Shown: positions 42,725-51,823 of the stretch, in pieces
Layout: each line of letters opens with the position of its first letter
Position numbering within the stretch: position 1 is the stretch's first letter
Assembly (NCBI GenBank): GCA_964520865.1
Contig: CAZFOY010000011.1
Coordinates: 7,770-71,769, forward strand
Length of the DNA: 64,000 nt
DNA from: CAVQCT01 sp964520865
GTDB taxonomy: Bacteria; Zixibacteria; MSB-5A5; GN15; FEB-12
Reading direction: 5' to 3'
Program-made: the position numbers and the translations under genes
Notes under the pieces: model-generated
What the model saw: the letters and a program-made list of their open reading frames with translations, nothing else
Database searches by the model: none
What the model was told of the DNA's origin: nothing

Positions 42725-43345
42725 ATGAAGCATACGTCCGGAAACATCCTCATTATATCTTCTCCGTCCGGAGGAGGTAAAACTTCTATTTGCCGTCGTC
42801 TTCTGTCGCCGAACCGTCGCAAAGCGGGCTGGCAATTTTCGATTTCTTACACGACGCGCAAGAGAAGGCCGAATGAGAAAAACGGCCGAGAGTATTTTTT
42901 TGTCAGTGAGCCGGAGTTCAAGGAGCTTGTCCGCAAAGATTTTTTCGCCGAACATTTCCAGGTTCATCTGTATCACTATGGCACTCCCCGTCGGCCGCTG
43001 GAAAAAGTCCTCAGCAAAGGCGGTGTGATGGTCCTTGATGTGGATGTCAAGGGAGCCCTAAAACTGAAGAGAGAATACCCGCAAGCGATTACAGTGTTTA
43101 TTCTTCCGCCATCGATCACACAGCTTCGCCGGCGACTCAGGCGACGCGGAACCGAAACCAAAGAACAACTCAAAGTCCGCTTCGAGAATTCGAAAGCGGA
43201 GATTAAATTGTACAATAAATTCGAGTACGCCGTCATTAATGACGAACTTGAGACAGCCGTCGATCAGGTGCTAAGTATTGTCAAATCACACGGTTGTCGC
43301 ACTGAACGACTGAAAGAGGAACAAATCACTCGGTTATTAGTTTAA
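42725..43345 (+). CDS. gmk: Guanylate kinase
   Basis: 206 residues from the ATG at 42725, 20 nt after yicC; the longer open frame from 42617 overlaps yicC and has no family match. P-loop SSPSGGGKTSICRRL, GMP-binding SYTTRKRRPNEKNGREYFF and the lid region RRRGTETKEQLKVRF are intact. It phosphorylates GMP to GDP. The usual neighbour rpoZ follows. Confidence 0.95.
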   Translation: MKHTSGNILIISSPSGGGKTSICRRLLSPNRRKAGWQFSISYTTRKRRPNEKNGREYFFVSEPEFKELVRKDFFAEHFQVHLYHYGTPRRPLEKVLSKGGVMVLDVDVKGALKLKREYPQAITVFILPPSITQLRRRLRRRGTETKEQLKVRFENSKAEIKLYNKFEYAVINDELETAVDQVLSIVKSHGCRTERLKEEQITRLLV

Positions 43346-43380
43346 CAAGGTAATTTCATCGAATAATAAAGGAGACCGGG

Positions 43381-43608
43381 ATGAACACGGTACGCGTTAA
43401 CGAGTTGGATAAGTTGTCGTTGAATCGCTATCAGGCGGTAATCGTGGCATCGCAGCACGCCAGATGGTTGAATCTCAAGCGCTTGAAAGCGTTGGAGAAG
43501 ATGGAGGAGAACCCCTCGATCGAGATCGAAGCACGTAAGATTACGATGGTCGCATTGAAAGATCTTGTCGAAGGAAGGGTAAAGTTTGGCCGTCCTGAAA
43601 CGATGTAA
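43381..43608 (+). CDS. rpoZ: RNA polymerase omega subunit
   Basis: 75 residues. LDKLSLNRYQAVIVASQHARWLNLKR is the conserved omega N-terminus, and ITMVALKDLVEGRVKF the second conserved helix. Omega binds the beta-prime C-terminus and aids core assembly. AAAGGAGA lies before the ATG. Placement directly after gmk is the normal arrangement. Confidence 0.93.
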   Translation: MNTVRVNELDKLSLNRYQAVIVASQHARWLNLKRLKALEKMEENPSIEIEARKITMVALKDLVEGRVKFGRPETM

Positions 43609-43646
43609 TACAGTACACCACGGCATTCGATTCAAAAAGGAATAGT

Positions 43647-45935
43647 ATGGCAAAGAACTTGCTCATCGTTGAGTCACCCGCGAAGACCAGAACGCTGTCA
43701 CGATTCTTGGGAAAGGATTTCGAGATCCTGGCTACGATCGGACACATTCACGACCTGCCCAAGTCCAAGCTCGGGGTCGATCCGGAGAATGATTTCGAAC
43801 CTGAGTATCTCGTGATCAAGGGGAAGGAAAAGGTCATCCGGGATTTGAAGAAGGCGTCGAAGAGCGCGAGTACCATTTATCTCGCACCCGATCCTGACCG
43901 CGAGGGTGAGGCTATTGCCTGGCATGTGTCCAACAGCTTGCGCAACGGCAGCAAAGCCAAGATCGTACGCGTTGCCTTTAACGAAATAACTAAGCCTGCT
44001 GTAATCGAGGCAATCGACAATCCGCGCGACATTAATATGAATCTGGTGAACGCCCAGCAGGCCCGACGGGTCCTGGACCGGATAGTAGGCTATACCGTCT
44101 CGCCGTTCCTCTGGAGTACGGTAGCCCGAAATCTCTCTGCCGGACGTGTTCAGTCGGTGGCTCTTCGCCTCATCTGTGAGCGCGAAGAAGCGATAACTTC
44201 GTTCCAGCCGCAGGAGTATTGGCAGATAGCGGCCGACCTGCAGACAAAGAAGAAAGAAAAGTTCTCCGCGAGATTATACAAGATCGGTGAGAAGACAGTC
44301 GTCAAGCCGGGAGACACTGGCGCCAAAAAGATGGTCATCGACTCTGAGAAGGATGTCAAGAAGTACCTCGCTGAAATGGAAAAGCAGGATTGGGCTGTTT
44401 CTGACGTAAAGACTTCGGAACGGACCAAGAATCCGGCCGCGCCGTTTATTACCTCGACCCTTCAGCAGGAAGCGGCCAAGAAATATGGCTTCAGCACGAA
44501 GGTGACGATGTCGATTGCGCAGAAGCTGTATGAAGGAATCGAAATAGGTAAAGAGGGGCCGGTCGGTCTGATTACTTACATGCGTACCGACTCCACCCGT
44601 ATCGCTGCCGAGGCGTTGACCGCATCCCGGAAATATATTGCGGAGACTTACGGCAAAGAGTATTTGCCGCCCCATGCGAATCAATACGGCAAGAAGAAAG
44701 GTGCCCAGGATGCTCACGAAGCTATCCGGCCGACCTACCTTAATCGTCCTCCTGAAAGTGTCAAGAAGCATCTGACCGCTCAGCAGTACAAGCTCTACTC
44801 GTTGGTCTGGAACCGGTTCGTCGCTTCCCAGATGAAGCCGGCGATCTACGACGTCATCACGGTCGATATCGAAGCCGGCAAGTTCACCTTCCGGGCAACA
44901 TCGCAGACGATCAAATTCGACGGATTCCTGAAGATCTATCACGAGGAGAAGGAGCCGGATGAGAATGGCAACGGCAACGGAAATGCTGACAGCCTGCCGA
45001 TCCTGAAAGTGAAGGACCCGCTTAAACTGCTCAAGCTGAATCCGACACAGTCGTTCACCAAGCCGCCGGCCAGATTCTCCGAAGCTATGCTCGTTAAGGA
45101 GCTGGAAGCGGACGGTATCGGCCGACCTTCAACCTACGCGAGCATCATATCGACCCTGAAAGACCGCAAATACGTTGATATTACGGAGCGAAAACTCAAG
45201 CCGACTGAACTCGGCGTGACGGTGAATAAGATCCTGGTGGAGAACTTCCCGAAGCTCTTCAATGTCAAATTTACCGCCGACATGGAAAAGGAGCTCGATC
45301 TGGTCGAAGAAGGGTCGGATGACTGGGTCAAAGTGGTCCGTGAATTCTACAAGCCGTTCATGAAGACCATCGGCAGCCTTAAAGGAAAAGAGAAGGCGAT
45401 CAAGAAGTCGATGGAAGAAAAGACGGACATTAAGTGCGAGAAGTGCGGTTCTCCGATGGTCATCAAGTGGGGTCGGAATGGCCGGTTTCTTGCCTGCTCC
45501 GCTTATCCTGAGTGCAAAACTACGCGACCACTCCCGGAAGAAGAGGCGCGCACGAAGACCGATCAGGTCTGCGAGAAATGCGGTTCGCCGATGGTCATCA
45601 AGAGCGGTCGATTCGGCCGGTTTCTGGCCTGCTCGGCTTATCCGGATTGCAAGAATACCAAAGCGATTACCCTCGGGATCAAGTGTCCCAAAGAGGGGTG
45701 CGACGGTGATATTGTCGAGAAACAGACCAAGGGACGCCGGATCTTCTACGGATGCTCGAATTATCCGAAGTGCGACTATGCCAGTTGGGATATGCCGGCC
45801 AAAAAGGAATGCCCGGTTTGTCACCATCCCTTCATGCTCCTGAAAGTCTCGAAGGCCAAAGGTGAGTACTATCGCTGCCCGGAATGCAAGCACGAGGTTG
45901 TCGAAGGGGCGGCCGAAGTCAAGTCTGCCGGATAA
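43647..45935 (+). CDS. topA: DNA topoisomerase I
   Basis: 762 residues. Toprim domain (NLLIVESPAKTRTLSRFLG, LAPDPDREGEAIAWH), the catalytic Tyr in GLITYMRTDSTRI, and four C-terminal zinc-ribbon modules beginning CEKCGSPMVIKWG, CEKCGSPMVIKSG, CPKEGCDGD and CPVCHHP. The first two ribbons are almost identical, a recent-looking internal duplication. Type IA enzymes relax negative supercoils. A terminator follows directly. Confidence 0.97.
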   Translation: MAKNLLIVESPAKTRTLSRFLGKDFEILATIGHIHDLPKSKLGVDPENDFEPEYLVIKGKEKVIRDLKKASKSASTIYLAPDPDREGEAIAWHVSNSLRNGSKAKIVRVAFNEITKPAVIEAIDNPRDINMNLVNAQQARRVLDRIVGYTVSPFLWSTVARNLSAGRVQSVALRLICEREEAITSFQPQEYWQIAADLQTKKKEKFSARLYKIGEKTVVKPGDTGAKKMVIDSEKDVKKYLAEMEKQDWAVSDVKTSERTKNPAAPFITSTLQQEAAKKYGFSTKVTMSIAQKLYEGIEIGKEGPVGLITYMRTDSTRIAAEALTASRKYIAETYGKEYLPPHANQYGKKKGAQDAHEAIRPTYLNRPPESVKKHLTAQQYKLYSLVWNRFVASQMKPAIYDVITVDIEAGKFTFRATSQTIKFDGFLKIYHEEKEPDENGNGNGNADSLPILKVKDPLKLLKLNPTQSFTKPPARFSEAMLVKELEADGIGRPSTYASIISTLKDRKYVDITERKLKPTELGVTVNKILVENFPKLFNVKFTADMEKELDLVEEGSDDWVKVVREFYKPFMKTIGSLKGKEKAIKKSMEEKTDIKCEKCGSPMVIKWGRNGRFLACSAYPECKTTRPLPEEEARTKTDQVCEKCGSPMVIKSGRFGRFLACSAYPDCKNTKAITLGIKCPKEGCDGDIVEKQTKGRRIFYGCSNYPKCDYASWDMPAKKECPVCHHPFMLLKVSKAKGEYYRCPECKHEVVEGAAEVKSAG

Positions 45936-45962
45936 GCTTGAAATATTCTTAGACGAAGATGC

Positions 45963-45991
45963 AACCGGAGCGGTTTTGCTCCGGTTTTTTT
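45963..45991 (+). terminator. Intrinsic terminator after topA
   Basis: AACCGGAGC, loop GGTTTT, GCTCCGGTT, then a run of T. A 9-bp perfect stem. Confidence 0.92.
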
Positions 45992-46008
45992 ATTGTAAAT
46001 CAAAGCGA

Positions 46009-46037
46009 TTGACCCGGATTTTGAATTTGGATAAGTT
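46009..46037 (+). promoter_or_regulatory. Possible promoter of xerC-hslVU
   Basis: TTGACC (46009-46014), a 17-nt spacer and TAAGTT (46032-46037), only 6 nt before the xerC ATG, which has no ribosome-binding site. The -10 match is weak. Confidence 0.35.
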
Positions 46038-46043
46038 ATAAAT

Positions 46044-46958
46044 ATGCTGGCAAAGTTGCTCGATACGTACCTGAGGGATCTCAAGCTCGAAAGGCGCTAC
46101 TCGGACCATACGATAGAAGCTTATCGGCGTGATCTGAAACCCTGGGTTGCCCATCTCGAAAAGACATATGCCGAGCTGCCTTCGACGCCGAAAAACGATC
46201 CGTTGCTTCTCAGGATGTACCTTCGGGAACGTTCTCAGGCGAACGTGAGCAACCGAACACTGGCGAGATTCGTTTCCGCCCTGTCAGGTTTCCAGAAATA
46301 CCTTTCTTCAAAGCAAGGCGGTAAGCAATTCATTTTCAAACTTCCGAAAATGAAATACGCGCAGAAAATACCCGAGTTCATACCGAGTCAGGAAGTCACG
46401 CGCCTCTTCGCTCACGGCAACGCTCGTGACGATAAGGGAAGCTACGGATACTGGCGTGATTACATCATGATCGCACTCCTGTATGCGACCGGTATTCGTC
46501 GCGAGGAACTCACTAACATTAAGTTAACCGATCTCGATATGGCCAGCGGGACAGTCACCGTAACGGGAAAAGGGAACAAGATACGGGTCGTCCCGGTCGG
46601 TGATACTACTCTTGAGGATCTCAGGGCTTATCTCGCCAGGCGAGACGAGTTCCTGGCGATGCGACAGGCCCGGACGCCGTATTTGCTGTTGAACAGGCTG
46701 GGCAGACCCCTGACCGTCCGCTCAGTTGACCGACTGGTGAAGCAGTTCGGCAAGGGGGAAGGGATGGAATTTACACCGCACACGTTGCGGCATTCATTCG
46801 CCACGCACCTGCTTGAAAACGGAGCCGATCTCATGCTGATAAAAGAAATCCTGGGGCATTCGTCGCTGTCGACAACCCAGAAATACACGCACATTACGGC
46901 GGAGTCGATGAAGCGGGTCTACCGAAAGTCGCATCCGCGCTCAGGAACGAAAAAATAA
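46044..46958 (+). CDS. xerC: Tyrosine recombinase XerC/XerD
   Basis: 304 residues. N-terminal SAM-like core-binding domain (LLDTYLRDLKLERRYSDHTIEAYRRDL) and a catalytic domain with R (ATGIRREEL), K (beta-hairpin GKGNKIR), HxxR (TPHTLRHSFATH), H (LGHSS) and Tyr (TQKYTHI), all intact. Xer recombinases resolve chromosome dimers at dif. Placement before hslV-hslU copies the codV-clpQ-clpY order of Bacillus, hence xerC, though XerD cannot be excluded. Confidence 0.92.
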   Translation: MLAKLLDTYLRDLKLERRYSDHTIEAYRRDLKPWVAHLEKTYAELPSTPKNDPLLLRMYLRERSQANVSNRTLARFVSALSGFQKYLSSKQGGKQFIFKLPKMKYAQKIPEFIPSQEVTRLFAHGNARDDKGSYGYWRDYIMIALLYATGIRREELTNIKLTDLDMASGTVTVTGKGNKIRVVPVGDTTLEDLRAYLARRDEFLAMRQARTPYLLLNRLGRPLTVRSVDRLVKQFGKGEGMEFTPHTLRHSFATHLLENGADLMLIKEILGHSSLSTTQKYTHITAESMKRVYRKSHPRSGTKK

Positions 46959-46968
46959 TGAGGGAGAT

Positions 46969-47505
46969 ATGAATTACCACGCGACGACAATCGTAGGTCT
47001 GATACACAACGGCAAGGCCGCTATGGCGGGCGACGGTCAGGTGACGTTCGACGACACGGTAATGAAAACAAAAGCGGTGAAGATCCGGCGTTTGCACGAT
47101 GGGAAGATTCTCGCCGGATTCGCTGGAGCGGTCGCCGATGCCATGGCCCTCTATGAACTACTGGAAAAGAAAATCGAAGAGTTTGCGGGAAACCTGCCGA
47201 AAGCGGTCGTCGAGCTGGCTAAAGACTGGCGTACCGATAGAACTCTGCAACGTCTGGAAGCGATTATCGCCGTGACCGACAAAGCGAACATTTTTCTCGT
47301 GAGCGGCAACGGTGATGTTATAGAGCCGGACGACGGGATAATTGCGATCGGGTCTGGCGGCGCTTACGCCTTGGCCGCGGCCCGTGCTCTCATGCATGCC
47401 AACCCGAAAATGACGGCCGACAAGATAGCCGTGAAAGCGCTTGAGATCGCCTCCGAGATTTGCATTTACACTAACTCGAACATTACGGTGGAACTGATAA
47501 AATGA
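46969..47505 (+). CDS. hslV: ATP-dependent protease peptidase subunit HslV
   Basis: 178 residues, with the N-terminal catalytic Thr pair in MNYHATTIVGL. A five-residue propeptide precedes it, as in Bacillus ClpQ rather than Escherichia coli. GDGQVTF and GSGGAYALAAARAL are family hallmarks. It forms the proteasome-like peptidase core driven by HslU, whose gene overlaps it by 4 nt (ATGA). Confidence 0.97.
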   Translation: MNYHATTIVGLIHNGKAAMAGDGQVTFDDTVMKTKAVKIRRLHDGKILAGFAGAVADAMALYELLEKKIEEFAGNLPKAVVELAKDWRTDRTLQRLEAIIAVTDKANIFLVSGNGDVIEPDDGIIAIGSGGAYALAAARALMHANPKMTADKIAVKALEIASEICIYTNSNITVELIK

Positions 47506-48854
47506 ACGACTCTTATCTTACGCCTCCTGAGATCGTCACTCATCTCGACAAATATATCGTTGGGCAGGATGAAGCCAAAAAATCGGTCGCGATAGCTCTC
47601 CGTAACCGCTGGCGTCGTCAGCATGCTCCTGAAGAGATTCGACGGGAGATTATGCCTAACAACATTATCATGATCGGCCCGACGGGAGTGGGGAAGACTG
47701 AGATAGCTCGCCGTCTTGCCGACCTCGCCGGCGCTCCGTTTATAAAAGTCGAAGCGTCCAAGTTCACCGAAGTCGGCTATGTGGGACGGGATGTTGAATC
47801 GATGGTCCGTGACCTCGTCGATACTTCCGTCAACATGGTGAAGATCGAACAAGCGCGGATTTTCGAGCAGAAAGCCGAAGCACACGCAGTAGAGCGACTG
47901 CTGGACCTTCTGATCGCTCCGTTGGCGACGGCCCGGCCGAGCGACAACGAAGAGGAAGCTAAACGTCATGAGTCGCTGATGCGAACGAGGGAGAAGTTTC
48001 GCGGACTGCTCGAAGAAGGAAAGCTCGACGAACGGGAAGTGGAGATGGAGACGCCTCAGAATCAGTTCCCGGTAGTGGAAATCTTTTCACCGATGGGTAT
48101 GGAAGAACTCGGGGTCAATTTCCAGGAAATGTTCTCGGGTCTCATGCCGAAAAAAACCAAGCTCCGGAAGATGTCCGTCAAGGAAGCGCGCAAGTATCTG
48201 GCCGGCGAGGAGTTGAACAAGCTCATCAATATGGATGACGTGGTCGCGGAGGCTCTCGAACGGGTGCAGGAATCCGGCATCGTTTTCGTAGACGAGATCG
48301 ACAAGATAGTCGGTAACAACGGCAAAACGGGACCGGATGTGAGCCGCGAAGGTGTTCAGCGGGATATTCTGCCGATCGTCGAAGGGTGCGGTGTGACCAC
48401 CAAGTACGGTATGGTGCGAACTGACCATATACTTTTCATTGCCGCTGGAGCTTTTTCCGTGGCCAAGCCGTCCGATCTGATTCCGGAACTGCAGGGTCGT
48501 TTCCCGATTCGTGTCGAGCTGCACTCCCTCACCTCGGAGGATTTCGAGCGAATATTGACTGAACCGAAGGCTTCACTCGTCAAGCAATACAAGGCCATGC
48601 TTGATACTGAAGGAGTCACACTTGATTTCGCTCCCGCCAGCATCAAAAGGATCGCTGCGTTTGCCGAACGAGTCAATCGGGACTCCGAAAATATCGGCGC
48701 CCGCAGGCTTCATACTGTGCTCACGACCTTGCTCGAAGATATCCTCTTTGATCCCCCCAAGGGCAAAAAGAAGGTCACCATAACCGGCAAGATGGTAGAG
48801 GATGTTTTGTCGAAGATTGTCGAGGACGAAGACCTGAGCAAGTATATTCTTTAG
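47502..48854 (+). CDS. hslU: ATP-dependent protease ATPase subunit HslU
   Basis: 450 residues. Walker A GPTGVGKTEIARRL, the GYVGRDVES pore loop, Walker B IVFVDEIDKI, and sensor and C-terminal helices ending EDEDLSKYIL, the tail that docks into HslV. Length and domain order are standard. It stops 18 nt before a convergent gene with no visible terminator between. Confidence 0.97.
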   Translation: MNDSYLTPPEIVTHLDKYIVGQDEAKKSVAIALRNRWRRQHAPEEIRREIMPNNIIMIGPTGVGKTEIARRLADLAGAPFIKVEASKFTEVGYVGRDVESMVRDLVDTSVNMVKIEQARIFEQKAEAHAVERLLDLLIAPLATARPSDNEEEAKRHESLMRTREKFRGLLEEGKLDEREVEMETPQNQFPVVEIFSPMGMEELGVNFQEMFSGLMPKKTKLRKMSVKEARKYLAGEELNKLINMDDVVAEALERVQESGIVFVDEIDKIVGNNGKTGPDVSREGVQRDILPIVEGCGVTTKYGMVRTDHILFIAAGAFSVAKPSDLIPELQGRFPIRVELHSLTSEDFERILTEPKASLVKQYKAMLDTEGVTLDFAPASIKRIAAFAERVNRDSENIGARRLHTVLTTLLEDILFDPPKGKKKVTITGKMVEDVLSKIVEDEDLSKYIL

Positions 48855-48872
48855 CGTGTAAGCTGAGGCTGG

Positions 48873-49655
48873 TCAGATCCGGACGATGCGAATATCGCCG
48901 ATGAAATTGTTGCAGGCGATATAGAGTTTCCTTGACGCGCTTGAGTAATCAGGGGACTGCGATTCGATGTTGTTGCCGAATCCGCTCGTCCGCTTTCCCA
49001 TTGATTCAATATCACCAACGAAATTAGAACAGTGGACGAACAGAGGAATGTTCTGGGGTACGAGAATGCGTATGTCACCGAGAAATCCGGATATAATCAT
49101 CCGGTTGAGTCCGTCGGTAAGTACCCCGCCTTTGAGCCGCACTTCCAAATCTCCGATCCCCATCGAAATCTCCACATCGCGAAGCGACATGAGATCCATG
49201 TCGGCCGTCAGTTCACCGAACGTCTTGGCAAATCTCACTTTTCCGTCGGCACTTTGTCTTCCCCCATTGGCCTGATAGGTCTGCTCGTAATTGCTGGACG
49301 AGTAAAACCGTTGCGACGTTCCGAGGTCGCTCATATCTCCAACATCTCCTTCCGGGGAACCTGAACCGGAATCCTGCGAAGATGCTGTGGCCGATCCGGA
49401 GTCTTTCATATTCGAGTTGACCGAAGAGGAATAGGGATCATTGGCGTGCTCCATATGAAAGCTCATCCGATCCCGGTCTTCTCTTTGCTTCCTGCGCATA
49501 ATCAGCCAGACGCCGAGTCCGATAAAGAACAGGGGAAGGAACGACCGGAAAATATCCTGCGGAGAAACTGCAAAGAAACCGAGCGCGTTGGCCAGCAGGA
49601 CTAATCCCACCAGTACCATTCCCAGGCCGACTATTACTTTACCTTTGTGCCTCAT
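48873..49655 (-). CDS. LiaF-like membrane protein
   Basis: 260 residues. Two N-terminal membrane spans (VIVGLGMVLVGLVLLANALGFF and LPLFFIGLGVWLIM), a Ser/Gly-rich polar linker (about 75-135), and a C-terminal beta-helix-like domain with repeated GDxRI units (MGIGDLEVRLKGG, FLGDIRILVP, FVGDIESMG, FIGDIRIVRI), as in the LiaF/DUF2154 family that modulates envelope-stress two-component systems. No LiaRS genes are adjacent. A promoter with an operator-like repeat lies upstream. Confidence 0.75.
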   Translation of the reverse strand: MRHKGKVIVGLGMVLVGLVLLANALGFFAVSPQDIFRSFLPLFFIGLGVWLIMRRKQREDRDRMSFHMEHANDPYSSSVNSNMKDSGSATASSQDSGSGSPEGDVGDMSDLGTSQRFYSSSNYEQTYQANGGRQSADGKVRFAKTFGELTADMDLMSLRDVEISMGIGDLEVRLKGGVLTDGLNRMIISGFLGDIRILVPQNIPLFVHCSNFVGDIESMGKRTSGFGNNIESQSPDYSSASRKLYIACNNFIGDIRIVRI

Positions 49656-49692
49656 CGCTCACTCACCTGATTTGTCTATATGTAGAATACGT

Positions 49693-49724
49693 AATATCAG
49701 AAACGGAGTTGCCGGAGGCAACTC
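49693..49724 (-). promoter_or_regulatory. LiaF-like gene promoter with operator-like inverted repeat
   Basis: On the minus strand TTGCCT (49721-49716), a 17-nt spacer and GATATT (49698-49693). An 8-bp perfect inverted repeat, GAGTTGCC-GGA-GGCAACTC (49706-49724), covers the -35 box. Binding there would block the polymerase. Leader about 30 nt. Confidence 0.5.
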
Positions 49725-49831
49725 TAAAGTTAGTCGACAGTAAGCGGTTGGACCGGAGTCTGCGCAACAACTGAACAGATTCGCCGCCGTTACCGGTTTC
49801 CGGGCGATGTTCCGTCATCGCGCCAGACGGC

Positions 49832-49860
49832 TTGACTTTCTGAGACAAATCGTCTTAATT
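49832..49860 (+). promoter_or_regulatory. Possible argF promoter
   Basis: TTGACT, a 17-nt spacer, TTAATT. The -35 is good and the -10 weak. Leader about 50 nt. Confidence 0.35.
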
Positions 49861-49916
49861 CCTGCCAATTTGAATTGAACAGCCATCCGACTCACCGTAG
49901 GAGATAAGGAGAAGTT

Positions 49917-50819
49917 ATGGCCAGATCACTCTGCCAGATCACCGACTTAAGTCCCCAGGAACTCCACGAGGTATTTGACCTCTGTTCCAACATGAAGAAG
50001 AAGCAGATTGCGCCGAAGCCGCTCGAGAACAAATCCGTCGCCTGTATCTTCACGAAACCGTCGCTGAGAACCAGAATTTCGTTCGAGGTGGGTATCAGTG
50101 AACTCGGTGGAAACGCGATTTACGTCACCGACAACGAAATCAAGCTGGGTGAGCGAGAAACGGTCCACGATGCGGCGAAGGTGTTGTCGCGCTATGTTGC
50201 TTTGATCATGATTCGGACGTTCAAGCAGTCCGACGTTGAGGGGCTGGCTGAACACGCCACCGTTCCGGTGGTCAACGGCCTGACCGACCTGGTCCATCCA
50301 TGTCAGATTTTGGGCGACTATTTTACCGCCCTGGAGCATCTGCCGGAAAAGAAAAGGTATAAAATAGCCTATGTTGGCGACGGGAATAATATTACCAACA
50401 GCTGGCTGAATCTTGCCTCGCTGATTCCGCTTGATTTTCGTATCGGGACCTCCGAGGACTGCCAGCCCGATCCGGCCATCCTTGCAAGGGCTAAGGCTAA
50501 CTCGGACAGCCGAATCCTGATAACGGCCGATCCTAAAGAAGCGGTCGCCGATGCCGATGTACTCTATACGGATGTGTGGGCCTCAATGGGCCAGAAACAT
50601 CTATACGAGGAAAAGGCCAAGAAACTTGCGAAATATCAATTAAACAGTTCTCTGCTGGAGGTCGCCGATCCTAAAGCTATAGTGATGCACTGTTTGCCGG
50701 CAGAGCGGGGAAGGGAAATCACCGACGAGGTAATGGATGGCCCGCAATCGGTGGTGTTCGATCAGGCCGAAAACAGACTTCACATTCAGAAGGCAATCAT
50801 GGCATTTCTTCTGAGATAG
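49917..50819 (+). CDS. argF: Ornithine carbamoyltransferase
   Basis: 300 residues, AAGGAG before the ATG. The carbamoyl-phosphate motif reads SLRTR (in TKPSLRTRISFEVG) where STRTR is commonest. HPCQ, the ornithine-type DVWASMGQ segment and HCLPAERGREI identify an OTCase rather than aspartate transcarbamoylase. It makes citrulline for arginine. It stands alone; no other arginine genes are in the window. Confidence 0.9.
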   Translation: MARSLCQITDLSPQELHEVFDLCSNMKKKQIAPKPLENKSVACIFTKPSLRTRISFEVGISELGGNAIYVTDNEIKLGERETVHDAAKVLSRYVALIMIRTFKQSDVEGLAEHATVPVVNGLTDLVHPCQILGDYFTALEHLPEKKRYKIAYVGDGNNITNSWLNLASLIPLDFRIGTSEDCQPDPAILARAKANSDSRILITADPKEAVADADVLYTDVWASMGQKHLYEEKAKKLAKYQLNSSLLEVADPKAIVMHCLPAERGREITDEVMDGPQSVVFDQAENRLHIQKAIMAFLLR

Positions 50820-50873
50820 ACTGGACGGAGGACCCGGAGCAGAGCGTCGAATTTAACAGAAAGGAGACGCCCG

Positions 50874-51719
50874 ATGCGTTCCCACAAAATCACAATTGCT
50901 CTGGGTCTGCTCGCCCTCACCGTCTTCGCAATCGGCATGGTCGGGTGCGGCGGTTCCGACAACAATCCGACCAGTACCGCCGGATCGTTGACCGATCCCG
51001 CCTTCATGGCCGTTCAGGACCAGCTCGACAACATCGTCGATTCCACCCTGACCAACATCGTCAACGGATTCCAGAATCTGACCAACGTGTCCGGCGACGG
51101 CAATGTCAACCCGGTCTTCTATGGCCCGGTGCAGCCGGATTCCGACGTTGTGAGCGCCACCTATGCCGGCGGCTGGCATGTCGTCCTCGTTTCCAGAGTT
51201 CGCGCGACTTACGATACGATGCTCCGCGACTCCGTTCAGTTCTATGCCAACAACGGCGTCTCGCAGATGCCTACCGCCGTGGATAGCCTGTACTATCGCC
51301 ACCAGTGGAGATTCAATTTCGGCGATACCACCGTCACGCACCTCGGGATGAGCAGCTCGGCTAACCTCACGATCGGCGGTCTTCAGGGTAATGTAGCCAC
51401 GATCGACGGCTCTCACGAGGCCGACATCAACACCAAGCAGGTAACGGCCGATTCGACCGTCTGGAGATCCTTCTCCATCAGCGCCGACGTCACCGATCTG
51501 CAGGTCAGCAAGACTTTCGTGGGCTGGGCACAGGGTTGTCCGAGCAGCGGAACGATTAGTGGAACGATCGACATGTCCTATCAGAAGGACGACGGCACAC
51601 CGATGGCTACCAGCTGGACGTTCACCGCCACCTTCAGCGACGGAACGATGTCAGCGACCGTTGCCAGAGGCACGACCACCTGGCACTACACGACCGACGT
51701 CTGCACGACGGTTAACTAA
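50874..51719 (+). CDS. Secreted lipoprotein of unknown function
   Basis: 281 residues. Lipoprotein signal peptide with the lipobox MVGC (Cys25), then a Gly/Ser/Asp-rich stretch and a beta-rich domain (WRFNFGDTTVTHLGMSSSANLTIGG... TWTFTATFSDGTMSATVARGTTTWHY). I do not recognise the family. A consensus ribosome-binding site (AAGGAG) and a strong terminator flank it, suggesting an independently expressed, perhaps abundant, envelope protein. Confidence 0.75.
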   Translation: MRSHKITIALGLLALTVFAIGMVGCGGSDNNPTSTAGSLTDPAFMAVQDQLDNIVDSTLTNIVNGFQNLTNVSGDGNVNPVFYGPVQPDSDVVSATYAGGWHVVLVSRVRATYDTMLRDSVQFYANNGVSQMPTAVDSLYYRHQWRFNFGDTTVTHLGMSSSANLTIGGLQGNVATIDGSHEADINTKQVTADSTVWRSFSISADVTDLQVSKTFVGWAQGCPSSGTISGTIDMSYQKDDGTPMATSWTFTATFSDGTMSATVARGTTTWHYTTDVCTTVN

Positions 51720-51741
51720 ATTCATCCATACAGATCAGTTC

Positions 51742-51770
51742 AAAGCCCGGTCCCCTCGGCCGGGCTTTTT
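51742..51770 (+). terminator. Intrinsic terminator after the lipoprotein gene
   Basis: AAAGCCCGG, loop, CCGGGCTTT, then T. A 9-bp stem. Confidence 0.88.
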
Positions 51771-51787
51771 CTTGTCTGCCGAGATCG

Positions 51788-51816
51788 TTGACAAGGTCGG
51801 AACGAGCGGTTACTTT
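51788..51816 (+). promoter_or_regulatory. Promoter of the thioesterase gene, probably leaderless
   Basis: Consensus TTGACA (51788-51793), a 17-nt spacer, TACTTT (51811-51816), then 7 nt to the ATG at 51824. The expected transcription start coincides with the start codon. Confidence 0.55.
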
Positions 51817-51823
51817 GACCGGC

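Noticed and set aside
46044..46958. The tyrosine recombinase as a phage or integron integrase
   Set aside because: It sits in the conserved chromosomal order with hslV and hslU, has XerC length, and no attachment site or mobile genes are near.
51811..51817. A Bacteroidetes-type -7 box (TANNTTTG) before the thioesterase gene
   Set aside because: The spacing is one base short and the -35 is a consensus TTGACA, so a sigma-70-type promoter explains it better; other perfect TTGACA/TATAAT sites exist here.
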